64,000 nt of DNA from an uncultured Pseudomonadota bacterium (GTDB lineage Bacteria > Myxococcota_A > UBA796 > SXON01): NCBI GenBank assembly GCA_903875225.1, contig CAIQVJ010000088.1, positions 62,001 to 126,000 on the forward strand, read 5' to 3'. The notes under the pieces are model-generated. The model did not search any database and was not told the DNA's origin. It worked only from the letters and a program-made list of their open reading frames with translations. Below are positions 17,998 to 25,845 of this stretch, piece after piece. Made by a program: the position numbers and the translations under genes. The first letter of the stretch is position 1. Each line of letters begins with the position of its first letter.

Positions 17998-18001
<4 letters not shown>
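17504..18001 (-). CDS. Small lipoprotein, unknown function
   Basis: A 165-residue protein: signal MSTLWMMWLACHRPG (lipobox WLAC), an acidic Ser/Asp/Ala linker (about 16-33, DDSGGSADSADTAADS), then a domain of about 130 residues. That domain contains DPCSEVVAYLYQDASEL and GIIAFRECNFSGFSLELV, and its conserved-looking Cys pair could form a disulfide. The ATG overlaps the stop of an upstream out-of-frame segment as ATGA. That segment is the apparent tail of the broken beta-helix gene, so the two were once translationally coupled. No family was recognised. Confidence 0.72.
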
Positions 18002-18389
<388 letters not shown>

Positions 18390-18485
18390 CCGACACCTTG
18401 TGGTGCACCGTAACGTGACATGCCTCCGTTCCCCTGATTCGCCGCCATCCCGCGCCGCCGAGCCTGACGTGCTTACACCGTGGGC

Positions 18486-18695
18486 ATGAAAATCGCCGGC
18501 ATCATCCTCGTTGCGCTCGGAATCCTCGGACTGGTGTATGGCGGCTTTCGCATCGCGTACCCGGACAAGGTCGTGGACGCAGGCCCGTTGCAGATCTCTG
18601 TGACCAAGCACAAGTCGGTCGACATCCCGCCGCTGCTCGGGGCGATCGCGGTGGTGGGCGGGGTCGTGCTCATCCTGGTGGGCAGGAAGAAGTAG
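18486..18695 (+). CDS. Small two-helix membrane protein
   Basis: 69 residues from ATG AAA; a GTG two codons upstream is an alternative start. Helix 1 spans about 1-22 (MKIAGIILVALGILGLVYGG). A short exposed loop (YPDKVVDAGPLQISVTKHKS) leads to helix 2 at about 45-65 (LLGAIAVVGGVVLILVG), and the end is RKK. Small proteins with this layout are widespread in proteobacteria and mostly uncharacterised. The positive C-terminus predicts both ends in the cytoplasm. It is transcribed divergently from the broken beta-helix gene. Confidence 0.8.
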   Translation: MKIAGIILVALGILGLVYGGFRIAYPDKVVDAGPLQISVTKHKSVDIPPLLGAIAVVGGVVLILVGRKK

Positions 18696-18743
18696 TGCGG
18701 ACACCGAGGATGCCCCAGGCCCTGCTGTGGGGGGGCAACACGG

Positions 18744-19568
18744 CTACCGCACCGTGCCTTGCGCGTGCCAGAGCGCGCTGCCACCCTCCTCCCCATTGAC
18801 GATGATCCAGAGGTCGGCCGTCCCGGGCTCCTCCGAGCCGTACCAGGTCAACGTGACCGATCCATCGACCACGTCGTACTCTGCCGAGTCGAACCCGCCG
18901 AGGGTCGTGTATCCGTACGCGAAGGTCGGGCCTTCGGCCTCGACGTCGAACGTGAGATCGAGGCTGTCCCCAACGCCCACCTCGGGCGCATCGTTCCCGG
19001 CGAGGATCACCGGGTTGGTGACCGGCTCACTGCGCATCGACACCCCAAGCTGGGAGAAGGCGAGCGAGGTCCCAGCCAGGGGCAGGTCCCTGGCCCCGGT
19101 GAACGGGTCGGCGAGGAATGCTGATAGCGTGTCGGCATCCGCCGATCCGGATTCCGGGGGCATCGCCGCCAGATCGATGGGTGGACAGGCGCCAGGGGCG
19201 CACGCCAGCGCCCACACGAGCACGGGGAGCACCGTCGTCCCATCTGCGACAACGGCGGCGAGCGCAGCAGGCGCGAACACGGGCGTGACCAGTTGGCCCT
19301 CCGTCAGCGTCCCGACCGTGGTGCCCTGTGCAGGGTCAGAAGCCTCCAGACATCCATCGCCGAGGTTGGTGCAGGTCCACACCAGGATGTCCGGGGCGAC
19401 GTCCAGTGGGTCCGCGACGGTCGTCGTGAGCGTCGCCTCCGCGCCCGGTGCAACCTCGGGCGGATCCGCGACGATGTCCATCACGCGGAGCTCATCGACG
19501 AGGGTCTCCTCGTTGGCACCCCCACACCCGATCAAGAGGCCGCTCGAAAGGGCGATCCACCTGTTCAA
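18744..19568 (-). CDS. Lipoprotein partner of TonB-dependent receptor (copy 1)
   Basis: A 274-residue protein with signal MNRWIALSSGLLIGCGG (lipobox LIGC). The mature start carries an Ig-like strand, DIVADPPEVAPGAEATL, followed by a domain with two Cys pairs (WTCTNLGDGC, CAPGAC). The C-terminal beta-rich module (GDSLDLTFDVEAEGPTFAYG onward) ends in a plausible Ig-like fold. Its ATG overlaps the receptor stop as ATGA, so it is made together with the receptor. A lipoprotein with the same opening (AVRVDPPEAEAGEDIALT) sits in the same place after the second receptor in this window. This suggests a conserved partner role at the outer membrane, perhaps substrate capture. Confidence 0.8.
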   Translation of the reverse strand: MNRWIALSSGLLIGCGGANEETLVDELRVMDIVADPPEVAPGAEATLTTTVADPLDVAPDILVWTCTNLGDGCLEASDPAQGTTVGTLTEGQLVTPVFAPAALAAVVADGTTVLPVLVWALACAPGACPPIDLAAMPPESGSADADTLSAFLADPFTGARDLPLAGTSLAFSQLGVSMRSEPVTNPVILAGNDAPEVGVGDSLDLTFDVEAEGPTFAYGYTTLGGFDSAEYDVVDGSVTLTWYGSEEPGTADLWIIVNGEEGGSALWHAQGTVR

Positions 19569-22222
19569 AGCTCACCTCGAAACCCGATCGCGGGGATGAC
19601 CGGCAGGCCGGAGATTGGCGCCTCCTCCGAGTAGTCGTAGGTCCACGACATGACCTCGGGGTTCTGTACGTTGAAGGCGTTCTGAAGGTCCAGGTAGGTC
19701 GTGAACGCCCACTTCTTGAACTGCCACTCCTTGTCTACACGCAGGTCCACCGACCAGGTCGCCGGGAGCCGCGCGCTGTCGGTCTCGCCGTACACGGGGA
19801 TGAAGGCGCGACCCTGCATGTCGTACACCCGGTTGACCACGGGAGTGTACGGATCGCCCGCCGACACGCGCCCGCGAACGCCGATCCGCCATCGCTTCGG
19901 AAGCTCCTGCGACGCGAGCGCATTCAGCACATACGGCTGATCGTTCTCGAACAAGCTCTGCTCCCCATCCCGGCCGTACCGCACGGAGTTGGAGAAGGTG
20001 GCTGCGACGAGCCCGAAGGTCTTGTTCGCCGACAGGCGCAGGAGCAGCTCCGCGCCGCAAACGCGCCCCGTGCCGGCGTTGGCGTACTCCCCCGCGTCGA
20101 ACGGCCCGACGGGTGGGGGCCCGGTGAAGAACTTGAACCGGTCCTCGCGGCCTACGACAAGGTCATACAGCCGGTTGTAGAACGCGGTGGCCTCGACCGA
20201 GAGCCCGAGCGGGAGCTGCTGGACCAGCCCCAGGCTCGATTGCAGGGACCACTCGGGCACGAGGTCGGGCGTGCCATCCCCGCCGGGGGAGACCTGGCGG
20301 GTGGTCGCGAACTGCGAATACCGGCCGACGCTCGCCTTGACCACGGACGTCGGTCCGGCCAGGACACGTGCGCTCAATCGGGGGTCGAACGCGGCATAGG
20401 CCTGGCCGAAGTCATAGATCTTCGCGTCACCCCGCAGGCCGGGGGTCAGGGAGACCGGGCCGAGACGAAACGTCGGCTCGACGTAGAGCGCGGGCGCGAA
20501 GAGCCAGGTGGCATCGGACTCGTAGGGGCTGAACGCCACCACGTTGTACAGGAAGCTGTCCCGCCCACCCTGCAGGTCAGCCCCCAGGCGCCAGCCGACC
20601 GCCCGCTCGGGCGTGACCGCCTGCACCAGCTCCTCCCGCACGCCGAACCCCACACGCCGCTCGTAGGCTGCCTCGGGATCCCCGTCGAACGCGAAGGACT
20701 GGTCCTCCGGGCCCCCGATCAGCGTCAATTCGTTTCGCCACCCGTGTGGAAGCGGCTGCAGCCATCGGGCCCGCAACTTGCCGAACGTGGTCGTGAGCCC
20801 GATTGCAACGCCGTCGCCAGCGCTCCCGACCACGCTGAAGCGGTCGTCGGAGAACAACGCCAGCGCATCGACGGAGCCGCCGCCTTTCATGCGGTGGTAG
20901 ACCCGCGCCTGGGCATCCCAGTAGCGGGGCGCGCGGAAGGTCGCCCCGGAGTTGGAGAGCACGGGGCTCAACACCGCGTCGATCCAGGATCGTCGTAGCG
21001 AGAACTCGAGCACGGTGTCCTTCCCGACCTTCTGCTCCACCCACGCGGTGCCCTGGAACAGGTCCAGCGAGACGTACCCCCCGGACTTTTCCGGTACGAC
21101 ATCGTTCGTGCGCAGGTCGACGAGGCCTCCGAGGGCCCGGCCGTACCGGGCGCCGTAGTTTCCCGGCAGGTAGGCGACCTCGGAGATGAAATCACCGTTC
21201 AGGATCGTCGAGAGCCCGGAGAAGTGGAAGACGATCGGGATGCTGGCGCCATCGAGGAAGTAGGCCGAGTCTTCGGGCGCCGTGCCGCGGATGATGAGCT
21301 GTCCGACACCCAGGGGCGCACGAGCCACGCCGGGCAGGTTCTGGACCGCCTTCACGACGTCACCCCCTGTTCCAGGGAGAAACCGAACCTCCTCCTGCGA
21401 CAGGGTTCGCTCCGTCAGCTCCGCCGACAGTCGATCCGCCGTGACCGTGACGGTCCGGTCCGCCGTGATCTCCGCTTTCGACTCCGCGCGCAGGCTGGCC
21501 TGGGTGACCACGCCATCCGTTACGACGACGGGGGTGGCGAGCGCCACGTGGCCAGGCGGCTCAGCCAGGATCGTCCAGGTGCCTGGCGGCAGGCCAGACA
21601 CGGTGAAGCGGCCCTCGTCATCGGTCACGGCCCACGCGACCGTGCCGTCCGCGCCGACGACGCGGATGTCCAGCCCCGGGAAGGGAAGGTCTGCGCTGGT
21701 GTCGCGCACGACTCCCTCGATCGACGGCGGAGCCGCACGAGCCACGCTGAACCGGTACCTGTAGAGGATCCGCGCCTCGGTCGGCGCGCCGGTGATGTCA
21801 CGCCCGGCCTCGAACACGAACCCGCGGGCAGCCTGCACCGCCGCCTCGTCAAAGCCGTCCCCTGCGGGCTCGACGACACGCACACCGATGACCCTGCCGT
21901 CCTCCCCTACATCGATCTCCAACAAGACCGCAGCCTCCTTTCCCGCCAGGAGCGCCGCCGGCGGGTAGTTGCCCGGGAGCTGGGAGAGGAGGACGGGCAG
22001 GATCGGCTCGACTGCCGGGGGCGTGGAGTCCAGGCCCGGAGCTGCCGCCGGACTGCCCTCCTGCGGATCCGGCCTGGACACCTCTTCCGTCGAGGGATCC
22101 CCCGCATGGGCGGACTGCGTCGAGAGGCAAAGAGCGAAGATCAGGCCGGGCACGGGCAGACGATACACACGACCCGGTCGGGCGACTCCGAAATCCGGCC
22201 AGCTCCGGCGGGCATCGTGCAT
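19565..22222 (-). CDS. TonB-dependent outer-membrane receptor with N-terminal TonB-C-like domain
   Basis: 885 residues. After the signal (APVPGL-type hydrophobic core ending SAHA, about 22-40) come a Pro-rich segment and a domain at about 80-158 that resembles the C-terminal domain of TonB itself (EAAVLLEIDVGEDGRVIGV, then RILYRYRF). Next is a carboxypeptidase-regulatory-like beta-sandwich (about 166-247), the plug (about 270-375, with VQNLPGVARAPLGVGQLIIR and YGARYGRALGG), and a barrel of about 500 residues. It imports a ligand across the outer membrane using energy from ExbB-ExbD-TonB; none of those is encoded next to it. A GTG 18 codons in is an alternative start. The downstream lipoprotein is translationally coupled. 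Confidence 0.92.
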   Translation of the reverse strand: MHDARRSWPDFGVARPGRVYRLPVPGLIFALCLSTQSAHAGDPSTEEVSRPDPQEGSPAAAPGLDSTPPAVEPILPVLLSQLPGNYPPAALLAGKEAAVLLEIDVGEDGRVIGVRVVEPAGDGFDEAAVQAARGFVFEAGRDITGAPTEARILYRYRFSVARAAPPSIEGVVRDTSADLPFPGLDIRVVGADGTVAWAVTDDEGRFTVSGLPPGTWTILAEPPGHVALATPVVVTDGVVTQASLRAESKAEITADRTVTVTADRLSAELTERTLSQEEVRFLPGTGGDVVKAVQNLPGVARAPLGVGQLIIRGTAPEDSAYFLDGASIPIVFHFSGLSTILNGDFISEVAYLPGNYGARYGRALGGLVDLRTNDVVPEKSGGYVSLDLFQGTAWVEQKVGKDTVLEFSLRRSWIDAVLSPVLSNSGATFRAPRYWDAQARVYHRMKGGGSVDALALFSDDRFSVVGSAGDGVAIGLTTTFGKLRARWLQPLPHGWRNELTLIGGPEDQSFAFDGDPEAAYERRVGFGVREELVQAVTPERAVGWRLGADLQGGRDSFLYNVVAFSPYESDATWLFAPALYVEPTFRLGPVSLTPGLRGDAKIYDFGQAYAAFDPRLSARVLAGPTSVVKASVGRYSQFATTRQVSPGGDGTPDLVPEWSLQSSLGLVQQLPLGLSVEATAFYNRLYDLVVGREDRFKFFTGPPPVGPFDAGEYANAGTGRVCGAELLLRLSANKTFGLVAATFSNSVRYGRDGEQSLFENDQPYVLNALASQELPKRWRIGVRGRVSAGDPYTPVVNRVYDMQGRAFIPVYGETDSARLPATWSVDLRVDKEWQFKKWAFTTYLDLQNAFNVQNPEVMSWTYDYSEEAPISGLPVIPAIGFRGEL

Positions 22223-22270
22223 ATCGTAGCCTGACCTACGGGGGGGCGCCGCTCGTCACGACGCAGCCGT

Positions 22271-22486
22271 GATGCACACCATGGCGAACCACGTGGAGGG
22301 GCAGGTGTTCCACCTCCCGATCCTCGAGGTGGCCCCCGCCGAGATGGTGCGCCGCTTCGGAGACGCTGTACCAGTGGGATCGCGCGTTCCTCGGGGATGA
22401 TGGCCGGTTTCGGGCCGCTTTCCGGAGCTCGGCACCGACCTACCGACGGCTGTGGCCCGGTCCGAGGCGGCCGCGACCGCGGGATC
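22271..22486 (+). pseudogene. Possible decayed coding fragment
   Basis: Protein-like phrases appear in successive frames on the plus strand: MHTMANHVEGQVFHLPILEV with APAEMVRRF, then one frame over ETLYQWDRAFLGDDGRF. This is the pattern left by one or two single-base indels. No intact gene can be assembled and the family is not recognised. It abuts the 3' end of the next fragment on the other strand. Confidence 0.3.
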
Positions 22487-23110
22487 CTACTTCGACCCCG
22501 CCAACGCCCCCACCCTCGCGTCGTAGGCTACGATCATGCTCGGCAGCGACCGCGCCATCGCCCAGGATTGCAGCCCGGGGATCACCGTCTGGACGTCGGC
22601 CCACACGCGGTAGGTCGCGATCGAGCCGCCCGCGGCGGGGGTCACGTTCCAGCCCCCGGTGGCCGTGGTCTGCCAGGCGGCGCCGGTGTCGTAGCCAGCA
22701 GTGGCTGCCGCCCACCGCGCGGGATCGTCGGAAGTCCAGCAACTCCGCAGGCGGGACTCGTGCTCGTCCCAGCGGACCTGTACGACCGTCTGGCGGGCGA
22801 AGTGCGCCATCCCCATCAGGATCGGGATGTCGATCGCCTGGAAGATGTGCGTGGGGTCGAGGCGCTCGACGCGCTTCACGCCGAGGTCGACGGGGAGCCA
22901 CTCCTCGGCGGTCTCGGGGGTCGACAGCACGCGCCACCACTCGGCGGGGGTGTGCGCGGAGAGCAGCGTGACTGCGGCACCGACCTCGCTGGTGGCTTGT
23001 CCGCGCGAGACCTGCGGCGCTGCAGAGGCGGCTGGGGCCGTGAGGCTCTCGACGAAGGCGATGTCGCAGTCCAGGGGCAGCTCCCGGTGAAGGCGGTTAC
23101 AGATGCTGTT
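22487..23110 (-). CDS. START/SRPBCC-like protein, 5' end apparently missing
   Basis: About 205 residues of convincing protein sequence, with no start codon or signal at its beginning (around RLHRELPLDCDIAFVES). The reading frame stays open upstream only as low-complexity sequence lying opposite another fragment. The conserved core (TAEEWLPVDLGVKRVERLDP, FQAIDIPILMGMAHFARQ, WNVTPAAGGSIATYRVWADV) resembles SRPBCC/START-like lipid-binding proteins that are common and often exported in Myxococcota. The ending LQSWAMARSLPSMIVAY fits the C-terminal helix of that fold. It is probably a truncated gene; the loss coincides with the junction near 23.1 kb. Confidence 0.5.
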   Translation of the reverse strand, partial: NSICNRLHRELPLDCDIAFVESLTAPAASAAPQVSRGQATSEVGAAVTLLSAHTPAEWWRVLSTPETAEEWLPVDLGVKRVERLDPTHIFQAIDIPILMGMAHFARQTVVQVRWDEHESRLRSCWTSDDPARWAAATAGYDTGAAWQTTATGGWNVTPAAGGSIATYRVWADVQTVIPGLQSWAMARSLPSMIVAYDARVGALAGSK

Positions 23111-23219
23111 ACCTATTGCCCTTTTGGGCAGGCCGCGTGCGTCTTGCCTCCGTTTCCCTTCTCCCTGATGAGGCCATGGCAGCGCGGACCCTCCCCAAGC
23201 CGAAGCCGGGGGTGGCCCC

Positions 23220-23429
23220 GTGAGCGCCCGGAAGCACGGCAAGACGCGTGTTTTCTTCCACGAGGACCGCCGGCCGCCGGTCTTGATGGTGGTCGAGGGC
23301 CGGATCTTCGCGGGACGGATCACGGATATTCACGACGACGGCTTCACGATCGTCACAAACGAAGACTTCTCGCAGGTCGAGTCGGACACCATCGAGACGA
23401 TGTTCCTCGGCCGCGCTGCCCACCGTGGG
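23220..23429 (+). pseudogene. Small ORF fragment with GTGA-coupled start
   Basis: A GTG overlapping an upstream in-strand stop (ccgTGA) opens a 70-codon stretch reading KTRVFFHEDRRPPVLMV, then GRIFAGRITDIHDDGFTIV. This looks like a compact beta-barrel domain, loosely PilZ-like in character, though I cannot assign it. Beyond about 23430 the frame stays open but runs antisense to a clear kinase sequence and loses protein character. It is probably the N-terminal half of a gene cut at this point. Confidence 0.35.
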
Positions 23430-23903
23430 CGTGTCGATGCCCAACCGCCGGTCCCGGCGTGCAAGCGCCGCATGCACCGCCTGGAAGACGACGGGGTGTC
23501 TGTTCCCGATCTGCAGCATCACGAACGCGGAGTCCCCAGCCCGGAGGCCGCTACGCTTCATGGCTGCGATGTACACCGGGAGGTAGGTCAGCGAGTCGAT
23601 CAGCGCGTGGCGCTCGATGCAGAGCGTGTTCCGGCGCTCGGTCGAGGCGAGGTGCGCCTCTGCCTCGCCAAAAAGGCACATCCGCAGGTAGAGCGACGTG
23701 AGCTTGAGCCCCGGGTCGGCGTAGGCGTCCGCCAGCCGCGAGAACCCCGTGAGCGCACGCGACTCCTCGGCCCCGGCAAAGCCGGGGATCTCGTGAAAGT
23801 CCGGCGAGTGCAGGAACGACGCGGCTTCACCGATCGCCTTCTTCAACGCGAGCAGGGTGGTCTTCCCGCTCCCGTCGATGCCCATGAAGGTGACCTTCCT
23901 CAT
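23430..23903 (-). pseudogene. P-loop kinase, thymidylate-kinase-like, C-terminus lost
   Basis: Starts MRKVTFMGIDGSGKTTLLAL, with a Walker A GIDGSGKTT typical of thymidylate-kinase-like P-loop kinases. About 150 residues of plausible kinase sequence follow (YLRMCLFGEAEAHLAS, LCIERHALIDSLTYLPV), including an E-R pair in the position of the DRY-like motif. After about 23430 the frame remains open to 23109, but the translation becomes Arg/Pro-rich and lies opposite another fragment. The true C-terminal domain therefore seems to be missing. The ATG overlaps the stop of the neighbouring kinase fragment as ATGA, so the two kinases formed an operon before decay. Confidence 0.5.
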
Positions 23904-24294
23904 GGCATCACCGCGCGGACGGCATCGAGGGCCTGGGCGAGCAGCGCGCCCGGCGGTCGGGTCCCATCGAGCGTGGTGACCCGGGGTGCGTCCCCGGCGA
24001 TGAGGGTCTTCACGATGGGCGCGGTGATCAACACTGGAACTCCACGAAGTGGGCCGGGCTGCGGAGGCCGCACTCGTAGGGCGAGTACACGCCTCCCTTG
24101 CGCTCCACGGCCACCTCCGGGGCAAGCTCCACGTGGAGCGTGAGATCGGGCCTCGGGAACAGAGCTGCGAGCGCCACGAGGCGCGCGCGCTCCCCACCGA
24201 GAGCGATCTCGTTCGCCAGGTACGTGTACCAGTAGGAGTCCACGAGCAGGAGGCCGGGGGCTGCACGATCCACCGCGCAGCCGGCGTCCGACAT
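23900..24294 (-). pseudogene. Thymidylate-kinase-like fragment with internal frameshift
   Basis: The middle of a thymidylate-kinase-like protein (LLLVDSYWYTYLANEIALGG, ALFPRPDLTLHVELAPEVAV, SPYECGLRSPAHFVEFQ) stops at about 24028. The expected C-terminus (PRVTTLDGTRPPGALLAQAL, then DAVRAVMP) continues directly in the next frame and ends at the ATGA overlap with the following kinase. The N-terminal P-loop is absent; upstream, plus-strand sequence of another gene takes over. One base change would restore the frame, so a sequencing or assembly error must be excluded. Confidence 0.55.
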
Positions 24295-24295
24295 C

Positions 24296-24439
24296 CGGTT
24301 GCTCGCGGCCCGGATCCAGGCTGGGCGGCCGATCCAGCCCGTTCCGGCGAACGTCGGGCTCTACAGGGAGCGGCTGGTCCTGCTCAAGCGGGTCTACGCG
24401 GCCAACCGCCCGCTGTTTCGAAGCCTGCCGCGGGCGTGA
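24296..24439 (+). pseudogene. C-terminal gene fragment, possibly sugar-kinase-like
   Basis: An open stretch without a start codon ends VGLYRERLVLLKRVYAANRP, then LFRSLPRA and TGA. The pattern of a Tyr-containing amphipathic helix followed by a 'PLF' end resembles the C-terminus of FGGY-type sugar kinases, but the evidence is thin. It abuts the kinase fragment on the other strand with a one-base gap. Confidence 0.3.
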
Positions 24440-24462
24440 TGCACGCTGCTTCCCAGTCCGGG

Positions 24463-24882
24463 TCAGCCGAGCGCCGCCCGTAGCCGAGCGGCTTGCTCTG
24501 CCAGGACACCCGGGTCGGCCATGCCGCGCGCGTGGATGTGGAAGTCCGCGCCGTCGTAGCGGGGAATGACGTGGAAGTGCAGGTGGAACACCGTCTGTCC
24601 GGCACCGGCGCCGTTGAGCTGGGCGATCATCACGCCCGGCGGGTTGAACACCGAGCGCACGGCCTTCGCGACGCGCTGCGTGCTCCGGATCGTCGCTGCG
24701 AGCACGTCCGGGTCGAGGTCGAAGAGGCTCTCGGCGGGTGCCTTCGGGATCACCAGCGCGTGCCCGGGGGCCTGCGGCATCACGTCCATGAACGCGAGCG
24801 TGTGGGCGTCCTGGAGAATCGTGTGGGCGGGAATCTCCCCGCGGAGGATGCGGGCGAAGACGTTGTTCGGGTCGTAGGGCAT
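24463..24882 (-). CDS. HIT-family nucleotide hydrolase
   Basis: 139 residues from the ATG after a strong ribosome-binding site (aggagg, 6 bases upstream). The histidine-triad motif is HLHFH (100-104, in QTVFHLHFHVIPR); the central His102 is expected to be the nucleophile. The N-terminal VFARILRGEIPAH and the DVMPQAPGHALVIPK segment match the Hint branch of HIT proteins, which hydrolyse phosphoramidate and related bonds of purine nucleotides. Length is normal for the family. It is probably a cytoplasmic single-gene unit: its downstream neighbour is a gene fragment and its upstream neighbour is divergent. Confidence 0.93.
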   Translation of the reverse strand: MPYDPNNVFARILRGEIPAHTILQDAHTLAFMDVMPQAPGHALVIPKAPAESLFDLDPDVLAATIRSTQRVAKAVRSVFNPPGVMIAQLNGAGAGQTVFHLHFHVIPRYDGADFHIHARGMADPGVLAEQAARLRAALG

Positions 24883-25208
24883 GAGGAGCCTCCTATTCGT
24901 GGAGCGCGTCCGGCGCCCAGCGCCTTCTCCGTATTGAACGAACCCCCCCGTCATTATGATGGACCCGGTCGCTCGGCTCGGTGCCGGCTGGCCTCAACTC
25001 CTTGAAGTCGCTCGACCAGCCCCGCTGGCCCAGGAGTTGCTGGGATCCTGGCGATGGCTCACGAACTGCACGACCCCACAGCGCCTCTGCTCGCCCCAAA
25101 CGGTGCCCGGATGCGCTCGTGATCAGCCCCAGCTCTCCCAGCTATTGCGAGCCGATCTCGGACTCGTTCACGCAAGGTCAACGTCCCACCCCAAGTCCAG
25201 GAGCCTCC
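24883..25208. other. 326-base intergenic region between divergent genes
   Basis: This region holds the ribosome-binding sites of the HIT gene (aggagg) and of the gene at 25209 (aggag). No convincing promoter, repeat or RNA could be picked out by eye. Open frames running through it are Pro/Ser/Arg-rich and not protein-like. Confidence 0.5.
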
Positions 25209-25766
25209 GTGTCCAAGAATGACCATTCCCCAACCCCCACCCCTTCCTGGTGGCGCGAAGATCACAATACCGGCTGGGAGCGCGTGAAGGCCGCGGTGCA
25301 CCGGGATTGGGAGCAGACCCGGTCGGACATCACGGCCGGCCGGGAGGGAACCGACCTCAACCAGAACGCCGACGACACGTTCGGGCAGGCCTTCGGCAGC
25401 AAGCCCATCCCGCGAGGGGAGACGGCCAACCCGATGACCGCTCACGAGCTCGATGCTCACGTGCGGCGGGCTGCCCGAGCGATGAACCGGGAGGCCGAGC
25501 ACTCCGCGGCCGAGGCAAGGGTGGTCATCGCAGGCGGTGTGACGGACACCCTGCAGGCCCAGTTGGAGGCGCGGGAGGCGGATCGGCTGGCGGCATTGGA
25601 GGTTCCATTTCGCTACGGCCACGGTGCCGCCGCGCACTACGACGTCGAGTGGGGTGCAGAGACAGAGGCGCGTCTACGGGACGAGTGGGTGGCACTCCAC
25701 CCGGGCCGCGACTGGGGGAGCGTTCGGGACGCCGTACACCACGGGTGGAGCCAGTGGCGGGGGTGA
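25209..25766 (+). CDS. Hydrophilic cytoplasmic protein with W/RYG repeat motifs
   Basis: 185 residues from a GTG preceded by aggag at 7 bases. The frame is open further upstream but lacks protein character. It is charged and non-membrane. The N-terminal WWREDHNTGWERVKAAVHRD and the C-terminal pair FRYGHGAAAHYDVEWG and HPGRDWGSVRDAVHHGWSQW are versions of one motif: an RYG helix, an acidic WG turn, then 'DW..V.DAV..GW'. From memory this motif recurs in uncharacterised hydrophilic bacterial proteins often linked to stress. The role is unknown. It is flanked by a divergent HIT gene and a downstream lipoprotein gene 80 bases away. Confidence 0.7.
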   Translation: MSKNDHSPTPTPSWWREDHNTGWERVKAAVHRDWEQTRSDITAGREGTDLNQNADDTFGQAFGSKPIPRGETANPMTAHELDAHVRRAARAMNREAEHSAAEARVVIAGGVTDTLQAQLEAREADRLAALEVPFRYGHGAAAHYDVEWGAETEARLRDEWVALHPGRDWGSVRDAVHHGWSQWRG

Positions 25767-25845
25767 GTCGAAGACGCTGCAGGGGTGGGGGGGCGCCGGC
25801 TCATGAGCCGGGATTCGTGATTATCATGGGCTATTCGGAGTTTGA

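Noticed and set aside
18711-18737. Possible terminator TGCCCC...GGGGCA between the two-helix protein gene and the receptor-partner lipoprotein gene
   Set aside because: Only a 6-base stem with an irregular loop; too weak to list as a feature.
23109-23429. Kinase frame continuing open for another 107 codons
   Set aside because: The translation becomes low-complexity Arg/Asp/Pro and lies opposite a more protein-like plus-strand fragment; probably read-through of GC-rich sequence.
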